Assembly (NCBI RefSeq): GCF_900108505.1
Contig: NZ_FNWU01000001.1
Span: 884,725 to 948,724 of the forward strand
DNA from: Halopenitus malekzadehii
Lineage (GTDB): Archaea > Halobacteriota > Halobacteria > Halobacteriales > Haloferacaceae
DNA: 64,000 bases
Direction of reading: 5' to 3'
This document shows, one piece after another, positions 32,208 to 41,040 of this stretch; position 1 is the first letter of the stretch; every line of letters begins with the position of its first letter. Made by a program: the position numbers and the translations under genes. Below the pieces are notes generated by a model, which was given only the letters and a program-made list of their open reading frames with translations, did no database searches and was not told where the DNA came from.

Positions 32208-32735
32208 ATGAACGTGCTCCCCGCTTTGCTCCCTCCCGTTCGCGATCCCGTCACGCCTCAAGCAACGTTCGGCCCGGCGGTCGAGTGGGCAACCTTCGCC
32301 GGCTTCCTGCTCGTTCCCGGACTCATCGCGACCCTCCTCTGGTCGCCGTTCCTCACCGTCGACCGGATCCGATCGCTGCTTGCGGCGCTCCCGCCGACCG
32401 GGTCGGTCATTCCGACGTACCTGCTCGCCGGCGTCGGCGGCTCGATCCCGTACATCGTCGGCGCGACCCTCGTCGTCACGACGGTTGACACGGCCGGCGT
32501 CGCCTGGAGCAATGCGTTCATCACCGTCGCCGTGCTGCTGTTCGTCGGCTACGCGGCCGGCGTGCCGGTCATCACGAACGTGGTTCTGCCCCGGCTTGAC
32601 GTGGACTGGGACCCCACCGGATACGGCCGATCGACGTGGGTGCTGTTGGCCGCCGGCGGCGCGAGTTACGCGCTGTTGTTCGCCATCCCGTTCGTCGTGG
32701 TGAGCTTCCTGCTGGCGCTGCCCGGGGGATACTGA
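32208..32735 (+). CDS. Four-helix membrane protein, unknown function
   Basis: This 175-residue protein has four hydrophobic segments, at about residues 28-48, 70-92, 100-122 and 146-172. The loop after the third contains VITNVVLPRLDVDWDPTGYGRSTW. No family is recognised beyond haloarchaeal membrane proteins of this type. It lies 16 bp after the PRC-barrel gene, and its stop overlaps the next gene's ATG by one base, so the three are probably one operon. Confidence 0.75.
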   Translation: MNVLPALLPPVRDPVTPQATFGPAVEWATFAGFLLVPGLIATLLWSPFLTVDRIRSLLAALPPTGSVIPTYLLAGVGGSIPYIVGATLVVTTVDTAGVAWSNAFITVAVLLFVGYAAGVPVITNVVLPRLDVDWDPTGYGRSTWVLLAAGGASYALLFAIPFVVVSFLLALPGGY

Positions 32736-33796
32736 TGCGGGGACGTTCGACTTCATCACGCCGTGCGTTCCTGGCGTCGGGAGCCGCCGCAGCCGCCGCA
32801 ACGGCACTCCCGGCCGTCGCCGGCTGTCTGGGTCGATCGGCGGAGATCCTTCGTTTGAGTGCCTACGAACGTGAATCGCTCCCTGATTCGGTGCTGTTGG
32901 CGGACCCGACGGCGCCGACTGCACGGTTCGCGATCGACTATCCCGACCGGTACAAACGCGACCGCTACCGGACGCTGATCCGGACCGGGTCGATGACGGT
33001 GCTGAATTACCAGTTGACGTATACCTACGAGTTCGGGTCCGAAACCCGCGAGGCGGCGCGGTTCGTCGTCGACGTCGAGGGATCGGGTGAAGACGTCGAA
33101 AACGCCGCGGAGTCCGACGCCACCTACTACCGCGTCCACATCGACGACCAACGAACCGTCGAGCGCGAGTGGTGGGAGTTCTATCTCGACCTCGTGGACG
33201 ATCCGCCCGCGGACGCCGAGGGCGTAACGCCGCCGATCGAATCGCTCTCGGAACCCGATCGGCGGATCGTCGACGCCGCGCTCGGGGCCGTCTACGCGGA
33301 CCGAAACCCGCCGATCGACGTCGGCGGGGACGCGTTCGGCACGCGCGGTCCGCTGTATCACGAGTTCCTTGATGCGGACGACAGCACCCTCGTGCCCGAC
33401 CCGCCGTTCGAACACGTCCGCTCGAACGACCGGTGGTTCGCCGCGCGTGCCGAGCAGGGGACGGCGACGCCGACGGAGACGACCTACTCGGTCGAGCCGG
33501 TCGCGAACACGCGCGCGGGCTTCGAGGACCACGTCCGGTCGACGCTGGTTCGGACGGACCTGTCGCCGGAGTCGCTTTCCGACGGGGAGCGGGACGTGGT
33601 CCGGACCGCGGTCCGAACGCCGTTCTACGAGGAGGACCTGCCGATGTCGGCATCCCTCCGGTCCGTGATGGAGCGGCTCGGGGCGGGCGAGCACCTTCCG
33701 GCGGACGACGCGTTCGAACTCGGGGTCGAGTTCGACCACCTCTTCGCCACCGTCGACGGGACGGCCTACGCGTTCGACCTGAGCGTACAGCCGTGA
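32735..33796 (+). CDS. Large Tat lipoprotein, unknown function
   Basis: This 353-residue lipoprotein has an SRRAFLASG twin-arginine signal and a lipobox (AVAGC). The mature region appears to contain two similar halves. The first has ATYYRVHIDDQ and LSEPDRRIVDAALGAVYADRNPP; the second has TTYSVEPV and LSDGERDVVRTAVRTPFYEEDLP, so an internal duplication is likely. It is translationally coupled to the upstream membrane protein. Probable extracellular ligand-binding or structural protein; family not recognised. Confidence 0.8.
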   Translation: MRGRSTSSRRAFLASGAAAAAATALPAVAGCLGRSAEILRLSAYERESLPDSVLLADPTAPTARFAIDYPDRYKRDRYRTLIRTGSMTVLNYQLTYTYEFGSETREAARFVVDVEGSGEDVENAAESDATYYRVHIDDQRTVEREWWEFYLDLVDDPPADAEGVTPPIESLSEPDRRIVDAALGAVYADRNPPIDVGGDAFGTRGPLYHEFLDADDSTLVPDPPFEHVRSNDRWFAARAEQGTATPTETTYSVEPVANTRAGFEDHVRSTLVRTDLSPESLSDGERDVVRTAVRTPFYEEDLPMSASLRSVMERLGAGEHLPADDAFELGVEFDHLFATVDGTAYAFDLSVQP

Positions 33797-33898
33797 CCGG
33801 GGCGTCGGAGTGGCCGTCTCGCCGCACCACGTGACTGTCTCGCCGCATCCGAGGCGTCGAGTCGATCGGTTCTTCCACCTGGCCGGCGGAGGATCGAT

Positions 33899-34921
33899 AT
33901 GCAGCTCTCCGCCGTCGATCTCTCGCCAGTCCCCGATTCCGGAACCGCCGCCGACGCGTACGAGAACACCGTCGAGGCCGCCCAGCAGGCGGAACGGCTG
34001 GGGTTCGAGCGGTTCTGGGTCGCCGAACATCACGCGATGACCGACACGCTCGCGGGCACGACGCCCGAGGTCCTGCTCGGGCACCTGGCCGCGGAGACGG
34101 AGACGATCCGGCTCGGCTCCGGGGCCGTGTTGCTCAACCACTACAGCCCGTTCAAGGTCGCCGAGGTCTTCGGCGCGCTTGACGGGCTCGCACCCGGCCG
34201 GATCGATGCGGGGCTCGGGCGCGCGAACGGATCGCCGGCGGCCGACCGCGCACTCGGGACCGACCGCCACGCGACGGACCCTGACGGCGACCACCGCGAG
34301 AAGATCGAGGCGGTCGTGGCCCATCTGGCGGACGAGTTTCCGGACGACCACGCCTACAGCGACCTCGACGTCGCGCGGTCGGGGGCCGAGCCGCCCGTGC
34401 CCTGGGTGCTCGGGTCCAGCCCCTCGAGCGCCGCGATCGCGGGCGAGCTGGGGCTGCGGTACTGTTTCGCCGCCTTCATCCGTCCCGGGTTCGCGGAGCG
34501 CGCCGTCGAGACGTATCGGGACCGGTTCGATCCCACCGAGAGGCCCGGTGCACCCGACTCCCCGCACGCGATCGTGGCGGTCAACGCCGTCTGCGCGCCG
34601 ACGGATGCGGAGGCGGCTCGCCGCCGAGCCGTCGCGGAGGCGTCCTTTGCCCGGATGCGCCGAGGGGTCGTGGGTACCCGCCCGTCGATCGAGGAGGCGA
34701 TCGACGAGCTCGGCGGCGTGCCCGATCCGACGCCGTCGACGCTCGCCCCCGACGAGTGGCCGAGAGCGATCTCCGGCGATCCCGACACGATCGCCGGCCT
34801 GCTCGAACAGCTCGCGGACCGAGTCGGCGTCGACGAGGTGATGATCCAACACGTCCAGGCCGACCACGCGGACGCGTTGGAGTCACACCGATTGATCGCC
34901 GAGGGGATCGGATCGGACTGA
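33899..34921 (+). CDS. LLM-class flavin-dependent oxidoreductase
   Basis: This 340-residue luciferase-like (bacterial LLM) protein has AERLGFERFWVAEHHAMTDTLAGTTPEVLLGHLAAET at residues 31-67, IRLGSGAVLLNHYSPFKVAEVFGALDGLAPGRIDAGLGRA, and PPVPWVLGSSPSSAAIAGELGLRY. It should bind FMN or F420 and oxidise an organic substrate. The closest pattern is the MsnO8/LuxA-like subgroup with unknown substrate. It is a single gene with its own start after a 100-bp gap. Confidence 0.88.
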   Translation: MQLSAVDLSPVPDSGTAADAYENTVEAAQQAERLGFERFWVAEHHAMTDTLAGTTPEVLLGHLAAETETIRLGSGAVLLNHYSPFKVAEVFGALDGLAPGRIDAGLGRANGSPAADRALGTDRHATDPDGDHREKIEAVVAHLADEFPDDHAYSDLDVARSGAEPPVPWVLGSSPSSAAIAGELGLRYCFAAFIRPGFAERAVETYRDRFDPTERPGAPDSPHAIVAVNAVCAPTDAEAARRRAVAEASFARMRRGVVGTRPSIEEAIDELGGVPDPTPSTLAPDEWPRAISGDPDTIAGLLEQLADRVGVDEVMIQHVQADHADALESHRLIAEGIGSD

Positions 34922-35161
34922 GCATCTTCGATAGCGACGATCCACTGGCTCCGCGGAAATGTCAGAAATAAATATAGTATATGTATCCTATATAAATGGC
35001 GTGTGGGTCGATGTTGGTGAATCGGTTGCTGGGACACGTCCTTGCGATTACGGCGTGTCCGATCGATTCGACCTCACAGTGTTTGATCCGCGACCGTGGA
35101 GGCAGGAGACACCGTGCCGAACTGTGTGTGGATTTATCACAGCTCACGTGAACCATCCAGT
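34922..35161. other. AT-rich intergenic region
   Basis: These 240 bases have no gene. An AT-rich stretch at 34967-34997 (AATAAATATAGTATATGTATCCTATATAAA overlapping dyad TATAG/CTATA) stands out. A TATA-like GGATTTATCACAG (about 35130) is suitably placed for the downstream ATG at 35162. Confidence 0.4.
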
Positions 35162-35737
35162 ATGTCGGAACGGACGCCGGAGGACGTCTCGGATTCGATC
35201 CGCTATCAGGGCAAAGCGATCGACGATTCGGAGTGGATCCCACGGTTCCTCGCTGACCAGGAAACGGGCGTGCTCGGACTCGTTGCTGATGACGATCCGC
35301 ACCTCGTGACGCAGCTGTTCGTTTATGATGCAGCGGCGGGCGCGATCTTTCTTCACGGCGCACAAGCTGGACGCGCGCACGATCTCGTGACGACCAGCAC
35401 GCAACCGCGGGCGAGTTTCACGACGAGCGAGCAGGGACGGTACGTTCCGGCCGATCAGCCGGTAAATTTCACGGTCGAATACTCGAGCGTCGTCGCCAAC
35501 GGGTCCATCGACGTGCTTTCGGATCGAGAGGAAAAACGACGCGTTCTCGAACTGTTTATGGAAAAATTCGCTCCGCATCTGACAAGCGGCGAGGAGTACG
35601 ACCCGATCGCCGCGGAGTCGATCGATCGAACCGCCGTCTACCGACTCGACGTCGAAACCTGGAGCGGCAAATCCGGCTGGGCGGACGCCGACCGATCGGA
35701 TACATACGATCTGGACGCCGTTAGCGACGATCAGTGA
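35162..35737 (+). CDS. PNPOx-like FMN-binding split-barrel protein
   Basis: This 191-residue protein matches pyridoxamine 5'-phosphate oxidase-related flavoproteins of the NimA-like type: TGVLGLVADDDPHLVTQLFVYDAAAGAIFLHGAQAGRAHDLV at residues 36-77, then VNFTVEYSSVVANGSIDVLSDREEKRRVLELFMEKFAPHL. NimA-like proteins bind FMN or heme and may reduce small aromatic compounds; the substrate is unknown. Many of its codons are AT-ending, unlike the neighbours, which hints at transfer or lower expression. Confidence 0.85.
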   Translation: MSERTPEDVSDSIRYQGKAIDDSEWIPRFLADQETGVLGLVADDDPHLVTQLFVYDAAAGAIFLHGAQAGRAHDLVTTSTQPRASFTTSEQGRYVPADQPVNFTVEYSSVVANGSIDVLSDREEKRRVLELFMEKFAPHLTSGEEYDPIAAESIDRTAVYRLDVETWSGKSGWADADRSDTYDLDAVSDDQ

Positions 35738-35958
35738 CGGAACGAGACCGCCGTACTGCCGGCAAGCAGCCGTCACGTAGCCGACCGGATCGGGACCACC
35801 TCACCGCCGAACCACTTCGGCCTGCGCCGCCAGGAGGTCGGTTTGAACCCCTCCCCGAAACACGTGTTTAATATCGTATGATTTGGGAGATATATCAAAT
35901 ATAAATATAAATTCGGACGTCCTTAACAAAGCGCACTTTTCGTTCGGAGGAACCGCCC
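35738..35958. other. Intergenic region with AT-rich island
   Basis: The gap between two convergent genes contains no ORF. From 35868 to 35925 the sequence turns AT-rich and includes TATATCAAATAT (35891-35902), a 12-mer repeated exactly at 58277-58288. It may hold terminators or a protein-binding site. Confidence 0.45.
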
Positions 35959-36831
35959 CTACCCGTCCTTGTTCACGTTGACGTCGTCGAAGGTCACGTC
36001 GCGTTCGGTGACGTCGACGGTCATCGAGCCGATCTCCTCGATGGTGGCCTCGATCGTGTCGCCGTCGGCGAGCGCGCCGACGCCCTCGGGCGTGCCCGTG
36101 GTGATCACGTCGCCGGCCTCGACGGTGGCGCCGATGGAGGCGTACTGGACGACGTTGCCGCAGGTGTAGACCATGTCCGAGGTGTTGTCCGACTGCCGAA
36201 CCTCGCCGTTGAGTTCGAGCTCGAGGTCGAGGTTCTGGGGGTCGTCGATCTCGTCGGCGGTGACGACCGCCGGGCCGATCACGGTGAAGGTGTCGTAGGA
36301 CTTGCGGTTCGATCGGTCCTGGTCGCCGCGGACGGAGATGTCGAGCAGGATGGTGTAGCCGAAGATGCTGTCCCAGGCCTCCTCGGTGGAGACGTCCTTG
36401 ACGTCCTCGCCCATCACGAACGCGAGCTCGACCTCGTGGTCACACCGCCGGTCCGAGAAGGGGAGCTCGATCCCGTCGTCGGGGCCCACGACGCTCGAGG
36501 GGGCCTTCAGGAAGTAGCCCTTGTCCTCGATCGAGAACCACTCGTCGGTGGTGATGTCGCGGTCGGCGATCGCCTCCTCGATGTGGTTCTCGTAGTTCAG
36601 CGGCGCGGCGATCACCTTGCCGGGCCGGCGGATCGGCGAACCGAGGTGGGCGTCCTCGACCGCGACGTCCGCCTCGGCGTCGGCGTACTCGCTCGCGTCG
36701 TGGTCTCCCTCGATGTACTCCGCGAGCGGATCGTCGGACTCGAGCCCGAGTCGGTCCGTGAGGTCGATGATGCCGGTTCCGTCGTCGGTGAGCAATCCGA
36801 GGCGACCCTCGTCGTACTGGACGAATTGCAT
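35959..36831 (-). CDS. Fumarylacetoacetate hydrolase family protein (maleyl/fumarylpyruvate hydrolase)
   Basis: This 290-residue FAH-family hydrolase has metal ligands Glu-x-Glu in DHEVELAFVMGEDV and an Asp in LDISVRGDQD, plus the family C-terminus VITTGTPEGVGALADGDTIEATIE. It cleaves a C-C bond in a beta-diketo acid. With gentisate dioxygenase nearby, its likely substrate is maleylpyruvate or fumarylpyruvate, giving pyruvate and maleate or fumarate. The start at 36831 (MQFVQYDEG) follows a TATA-like ATTATGTATG by about 26 bp, so the longer reading to 36864 is unlikely. Confidence 0.9.
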   Translation of the reverse strand: MQFVQYDEGRLGLLTDDGTGIIDLTDRLGLESDDPLAEYIEGDHDASEYADAEADVAVEDAHLGSPIRRPGKVIAAPLNYENHIEEAIADRDITTDEWFSIEDKGYFLKAPSSVVGPDDGIELPFSDRRCDHEVELAFVMGEDVKDVSTEEAWDSIFGYTILLDISVRGDQDRSNRKSYDTFTVIGPAVVTADEIDDPQNLDLELELNGEVRQSDNTSDMVYTCGNVVQYASIGATVEAGDVITTGTPEGVGALADGDTIEATIEEIGSMTVDVTERDVTFDDVNVNKDG

Positions 36832-37056
36832 ACCCGTGTGACTCGTGGGCGCATACATAATCATGACGAAGTCGGATCCCGCGAATCGGGAATGGCGTCC
36901 ACGAAGGAGGCGATCGATGGCCGGAAACGGGCCGATCGATGCTCGATCCGTCGACGATGGCTGACCCGGACGGCGGTACGGTGCCGGCGACGACCGCGAG
37001 GAGCGGTTCTGGACGCGGGTGCTCGTGGCGGTCGCGTGAGCGACAGGATGCGAAAT

Positions 37057-37134
37057 CGACCGTGAACGAGCCCGGAACCGACGGTGAACGAGCCCGGAAC
37101 CGACCGTGGACGGAACCCGGAATCGACCGCGGAG
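37057..37134. repeat. About 22-bp tandem repeat in divergent promoter region
   Basis: CGACCGTGAACGAGCCCGGAAC is followed by a copy with one change (CGACGGTGAAC..., 37079-37100), a third, more divergent copy (CGACCGTGGACGGAACCCGGAAT) and a truncated fourth copy. The array lies between the FAH-family gene and the aryl-CoA ligase promoter. Confidence 0.7.
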
Positions 37135-37184
37135 GACAACAATTATTGGGACCGGTCACCGTTCGATACGTACTCACGTCCCAT

Positions 37185-38729
37185 ATGAACTACCTCGACG
37201 CATTCGACCGGTCGGTCCGGTGTCATCCCGAGCGGGACGCGGTCCGGACCGACGACGGTCGATCACTGACGTACGCCGACCTGGACGATCGAACCGACCG
37301 CCTGGCGACCGCCCTCGAGACGCTCGCGCCGGGCGAGCGCGTCGCCACGCTCGCGTACAATGGCAGCGAGGTGGTCGAGGTCCTCCTCGCGAGCCACAAG
37401 CGCGGGCTCGGCAACGTCCAGCTCCCCTTCCGCGAGAGCGCCGGCGCCCTGGCGGAGATGCTCGCGCCGACGAACCCGGCGGTGCTCGTCTTCGACGGCC
37501 GAACCGCCGAGCGCGCTTTCGACGTCCTCGACCGGACCGCGATCGAAACCGGGGTCAGCATCGACGGTGACGGGACCGACCGCGAGGACGTTCACGAGTA
37601 CGAGTCGATCGTCGCCGACGTCGACCCCGACGGCGGCCGGCCGCAGTCATACGGAAACGAACACGGAATGTTGTTCACGAGCGGGACCACCGGCGTCGCC
37701 AAGGCGGTCCCGTTCGATCAGGAGCAGCTGTGGTACGGCAGCACCCAGGACGTCATGGAGATGCAGCTGGACCACCGCGACGTCGGCGTGATCGCGACGC
37801 CGTGGTACCATATGGTCACCACGAACGCGTGGATCATGCCGCACCTCCAGGCCGGGGCCACGCTCGTGATCCAGACCACCTTCGATCCGCCCGAGACGCT
37901 CGAGCTGATCGAGGCGAACGAGGCGACCGGGCTGATCGCGGTTCCGACCCAGCTCCATACGCTCGTCGATGAGCAGCGCGAGGGCGGGTTCGACCTCGAG
38001 TCGCTGTCGTACATCCGCACCGGCGGGTCGGTCGTGACCGAGGAGCTCTCCGAGGCGGTCGCCGAGCACCTCAGCGAGGGACTCTACAACACCTACGGCC
38101 TCACCGAGGGCGGGCCGAACCTGGCGTTCGCCGACCCCGAGACGCAGCGGGCGAACCCCGGCACGATCGGCACTGAATCGTTCACCTGGGAGCTGCGCGT
38201 CGTCGAGTCCACCGGCCCGGAGGTCGAACCGGACCCGACCGCCACGGTCGATCCCGGGGAGACCGGCGAGGTGATCGGGAAAAGCCCCGGGATGGCCACC
38301 GAGTACGTCGGCCGGCCACACGAGAGCGAGCGACTGACCGTCGACGGCTGGCTCCGAACCGGCGACGTCGCTCGGATCGATTCGGACGGACTCCTCTACA
38401 TCGTCGATCGGGTGGACAACATGATCGTCAGCGGCGGCGAGAACGTCTATCCCCAGGAGGTCGAGAACGCCCTGACCGCCCACGAGAACGTCGACGCCGC
38501 CGCGGTCGTCGGTCGCGAGGACGACCGATGGGGCCAACGCATCGCCGCCGTCGTCGCCGTCACCGGGGACGTGACCGAGACGGACCTCGACGAGCACTGC
38601 CGGACCCACGACGGGCTCGCCGACTTCAAGCGCCCCCGCGAGTACGTGATCACCCGGGAGTCGTTCCCGCGGACCGAGACCGGAAAGCTCCGACGCGGCG
38701 ACGTGCGAACGAGGTTCTTCGAGGAGTAG
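37185..38729 (+). CDS. Aryl/acyl-CoA ligase, candidate 4-hydroxybenzoate-CoA ligase
   Basis: This 514-residue class I adenylate-forming enzyme has the AMP-binding loop LFTSGTTGVAKAV (residues 164-176), YGLTEGGPN, the hinge YIVDRVDNMIVSGGENVYPQEVE, and the C-terminal catalytic Lys501 (TETGKLRR). It activates a carboxylic acid to its CoA thioester via an acyl-AMP. Between a gentisate dioxygenase and an FAD monooxygenase, the likely substrate is 4-hydroxybenzoate, as in the haloarchaeal CoA-dependent gentisate route. The ATG at 37185 shares its surrounding 14-mer with the monooxygenase start. The family core begins here, so longer readings were dropped. Confidence 0.85.
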   Translation: MNYLDAFDRSVRCHPERDAVRTDDGRSLTYADLDDRTDRLATALETLAPGERVATLAYNGSEVVEVLLASHKRGLGNVQLPFRESAGALAEMLAPTNPAVLVFDGRTAERAFDVLDRTAIETGVSIDGDGTDREDVHEYESIVADVDPDGGRPQSYGNEHGMLFTSGTTGVAKAVPFDQEQLWYGSTQDVMEMQLDHRDVGVIATPWYHMVTTNAWIMPHLQAGATLVIQTTFDPPETLELIEANEATGLIAVPTQLHTLVDEQREGGFDLESLSYIRTGGSVVTEELSEAVAEHLSEGLYNTYGLTEGGPNLAFADPETQRANPGTIGTESFTWELRVVESTGPEVEPDPTATVDPGETGEVIGKSPGMATEYVGRPHESERLTVDGWLRTGDVARIDSDGLLYIVDRVDNMIVSGGENVYPQEVENALTAHENVDAAAVVGREDDRWGQRIAAVVAVTGDVTETDLDEHCRTHDGLADFKRPREYVITRESFPRTETGKLRRGDVRTRFFEE

Positions 38730-38841
38730 CGCGGCCGCCGCAACGGCGGGACGAGTGGTCGAGACGAACGAACGGACGGAACGGACGAACGGACGAGACG
38801 GGCGGAGGAGACGTGTTTTCGAGACGAGCGATCGACGCCGG

Positions 38842-39927
38842 CTACGAGGACGGCTCGGCCTCGGCGTAGAAGTTGAACGCCTCGAGGACGGGACGGTCGC
38901 TCATTCCGAGCAGGATCGCCTCGTCATCGGGCTCGTGGTGATGGATCTCGTCGGGCGGGACGATGAAGACGTCCCACTGGCTCCACTCCAGGGCCTCGTC
39001 GCCGACGTGGGTCGCGCCCTCGCCCTCGATGACGAAGTACACCTCGGTGGCGTTGTGGAAGTGCGGGTCGGTCGGCCCCTCCTGCAGCAGCTGGGCGCGG
39101 AACGTCATCGTCGGGAACAACGGCGGGCTCCCGGTCGCGGGGTTGACGTACGAGAGGCTGTAGCCGTCGTGGGGATCGGGCTCGTCGTTGTCGGCGCGCT
39201 GGCGGAGCGCCTCGAGCATCTCGTCCCAGCCGAACCGGTACGGCGGCGTCGGCTCGCGGATCCCCTCGAAGGGACCCGGGATCGAGCCGTCGCCGGCGCC
39301 ACCTTCCGGGCGGCCGTTGCCGTACTGGGAGTCCCAGTACCCCGGCGTCTTCGTCACGGGCTGGCGCTCGAGTTCGTGGTTCTCGAAGACGTTGCGGGCG
39401 TTCATCGAGTCGAGCACGAGCGGCAGGTCGAGGACGTCGAGCCAGGCGGCGGTCTCGTCGGAGTCGTTGACGTGGTCGTGCCACTCCCACTGCGGGGTGG
39501 TGATCAGGTCGTTGTCCTGCATCGGGAACTCCTCACCGGCGACGACCGTCTTCATGTCCTCGTGGCCGTCGATCGAGAACCGGAGCGCGTTCGCTCCGTG
39601 GCGGTGTGACGGAGCGGTTTCGCCCGGCGAGACCGTCTGGATCCCGACGTAGATGCTGTTGGAGATCGCGTGAGCGGTGTTGATCGGGACGGCGACGCGG
39701 CGCTGGAACCCCGGCGGCAGGTCGGCGATCGGCACGTCCTCCTCGATGTGGTCGATCGCCTCCCGGATGTCGTCCCACTTCCAGACGCCCGGCTCGGGGT
39801 CGTCCAGGGCGGTTCCCATCTCGTCCTCGACCTCCCACAGCGGACGGAGACTGTGCTCCTCGAGGATCGCCCGGGTTTCGGAACTCAGTTCCAGGAGCTC
39901 CTCGGGATCGGACTCTGTCTGTGCCAT
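38842..39927 (-). CDS. gdoA: Gentisate 1,2-dioxygenase
   Basis: A 361-residue bicupin. The first cupin has the Fe(II)-binding pair His108/His110 (SHRHGANALRFSIDG). The second has HFHNATEVYFVIEGEG and VPPDEIHHH. The length and the N-terminal block (LRPLWEVEDEMG; PINTAHAISNSIYVGIQTVSPGE) match gentisate dioxygenases. It opens the ring of gentisate to maleylpyruvate using O2. A TATA-like ACTTATG lies about 27 bp upstream of ATG 39927, indicating a leaderless message. Confidence 0.93.
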   Translation of the reverse strand: MAQTESDPEELLELSSETRAILEEHSLRPLWEVEDEMGTALDDPEPGVWKWDDIREAIDHIEEDVPIADLPPGFQRRVAVPINTAHAISNSIYVGIQTVSPGETAPSHRHGANALRFSIDGHEDMKTVVAGEEFPMQDNDLITTPQWEWHDHVNDSDETAAWLDVLDLPLVLDSMNARNVFENHELERQPVTKTPGYWDSQYGNGRPEGGAGDGSIPGPFEGIREPTPPYRFGWDEMLEALRQRADNDEPDPHDGYSLSYVNPATGSPPLFPTMTFRAQLLQEGPTDPHFHNATEVYFVIEGEGATHVGDEALEWSQWDVFIVPPDEIHHHEPDDEAILLGMSDRPVLEAFNFYAEAEPSS

Positions 39928-40013
39928 AGTGTCCCGTTCGCACAGGATCGACATAAGTGTATTGGAGGTCGATGCCGGTCGGACTGACTCCGGGACGCCT
40001 CGGATGACGTGCC

Positions 40014-40184
40014 CTATGTTTGCGCCTCGAAGACGTCGCCGGTCGCGAAGACCGCCCGACAATCCTCACAGACCATCCGCCGTTGGACTGCGTACTCCCA
40101 GAGCTTCCCCCCGCAGTCGAGACAGTCGAAGTGTGCCTGCACGAACGGGCTCTCCTCGGCGTAGGGGTTCTCGAACTCGGCCAT
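40014..40184 (-). CDS. Small zinc-ribbon protein
   Basis: A 56-residue protein with one four-Cys zinc ribbon: CLDCGG and CEDCRAVF separated by 13 residues (KLWEYAVQRRMV). Small zinc-finger proteins of this kind are widespread in haloarchaea and often regulatory. It is encoded just upstream of gentisate dioxygenase on the same strand (87 bp gap) and divergent from the MBL hydrolase, so it may serve the cluster. Start at 40184 follows the family-like core; a longer reading to 40211 has no support. Confidence 0.75.
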   Translation of the reverse strand: MAEFENPYAEESPFVQAHFDCLDCGGKLWEYAVQRRMVCEDCRAVFATGDVFEAQT

Positions 40185-40275
40185 ACGCGACGACACGGGT
40201 GGACCGCTCAAAAGGATATCGCCGAGAACCGATCCGGAGAAAGATTGAATCGACGGGCGGTCGAGGTTCGGATCG

Positions 40276-40968
40276 ATGATCGACGAGATCGCCCCTGACG
40301 TCTACGACGTGACCGTTCGCGAGCATGCCGGCGGCCGCTACCGCGTCTTCCTGTTCGACGGCGCGACCCCGACGCTCGTCGACGTCGGCTTCGCGGACAC
40401 GGTCGATCGGGTCACGGCGGCAACCGACGAACTCGGGATCGAGCCGGAACGAGTCGTGATCACCCACGGCGACGGCGACCACGTGGGTGGGCTCCCGGGC
40501 GTCATCGACGCGTTCGATCCGGAGGTGTGGGCCCCCGAGGGGCTCGTGCTCGAGGAGGCGATCGATGCCGACCTCGAGGCGACATCCGATCGACGGACTG
40601 ACGACGGCTCCGGCGCAGGCGGGAACGTGCGATCGATCCGGCGGTACGGCGACGGCGACACGATCGGCGCCTTCGAGGCCGTCGCGACGCCGGGTCACAC
40701 GCCGACCCATCACTCGTTGGTGGACGAGGACGCCGGGATCGCGGTCCTCGGGGACGCCGTCTTCGGCGCCGACGCGCGCGGGCTCCCGGAGGGCTCCGTC
40801 GTCCTCCCGACCGCCCACTACTCGGCGGACCTGAACACGGCCGATGAGAGCCTGGAGAAACTCCTCGCGTTCGAGTTCGACGTCGGGCTCGTCTACCACG
40901 GCTCGAGCGTGCTCGAGGACGCGAGCGAGACGATCGACCGGTTCGTGAACTTTGCCGGGAAGGCCTGA
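40276..40968 (+). CDS. Metallo-beta-lactamase-fold hydrolase, variant motif
   Basis: This 230-residue MBL-fold protein carries THGDGDHVGGLPG at residues 54-66, where most members have HxHxDH; the second His is replaced by Asp. Other ligands look intact: His in GHTPTHHS, Asp in VLGDAVFGAD, and His in VYHGSS. It hydrolyses a small ester, thioester or lactone. Its place between gentisate dioxygenase and acyl-CoA synthetase genes makes an aryl-CoA (gentisyl-CoA) thioesterase an attractive but unproven role. Confidence 0.85.
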   Translation: MIDEIAPDVYDVTVREHAGGRYRVFLFDGATPTLVDVGFADTVDRVTAATDELGIEPERVVITHGDGDHVGGLPGVIDAFDPEVWAPEGLVLEEAIDADLEATSDRRTDDGSGAGGNVRSIRRYGDGDTIGAFEAVATPGHTPTHHSLVDEDAGIAVLGDAVFGADARGLPEGSVVLPTAHYSADLNTADESLEKLLAFEFDVGLVYHGSSVLEDASETIDRFVNFAGKA

Positions 40969-41040
40969 CGCGGCGGCGCCGCCACGGCTCGACCGAGGAG
41001 GTGTCGAAAGGGATATGCCGGCGGTCTCTGTACACGGCGT

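Noticed and set aside
35738-35958. Insertion-sequence remnant in the AT-rich gap
   Set aside because: No inverted terminal repeats, target duplication or transposase-like fragment could be seen.
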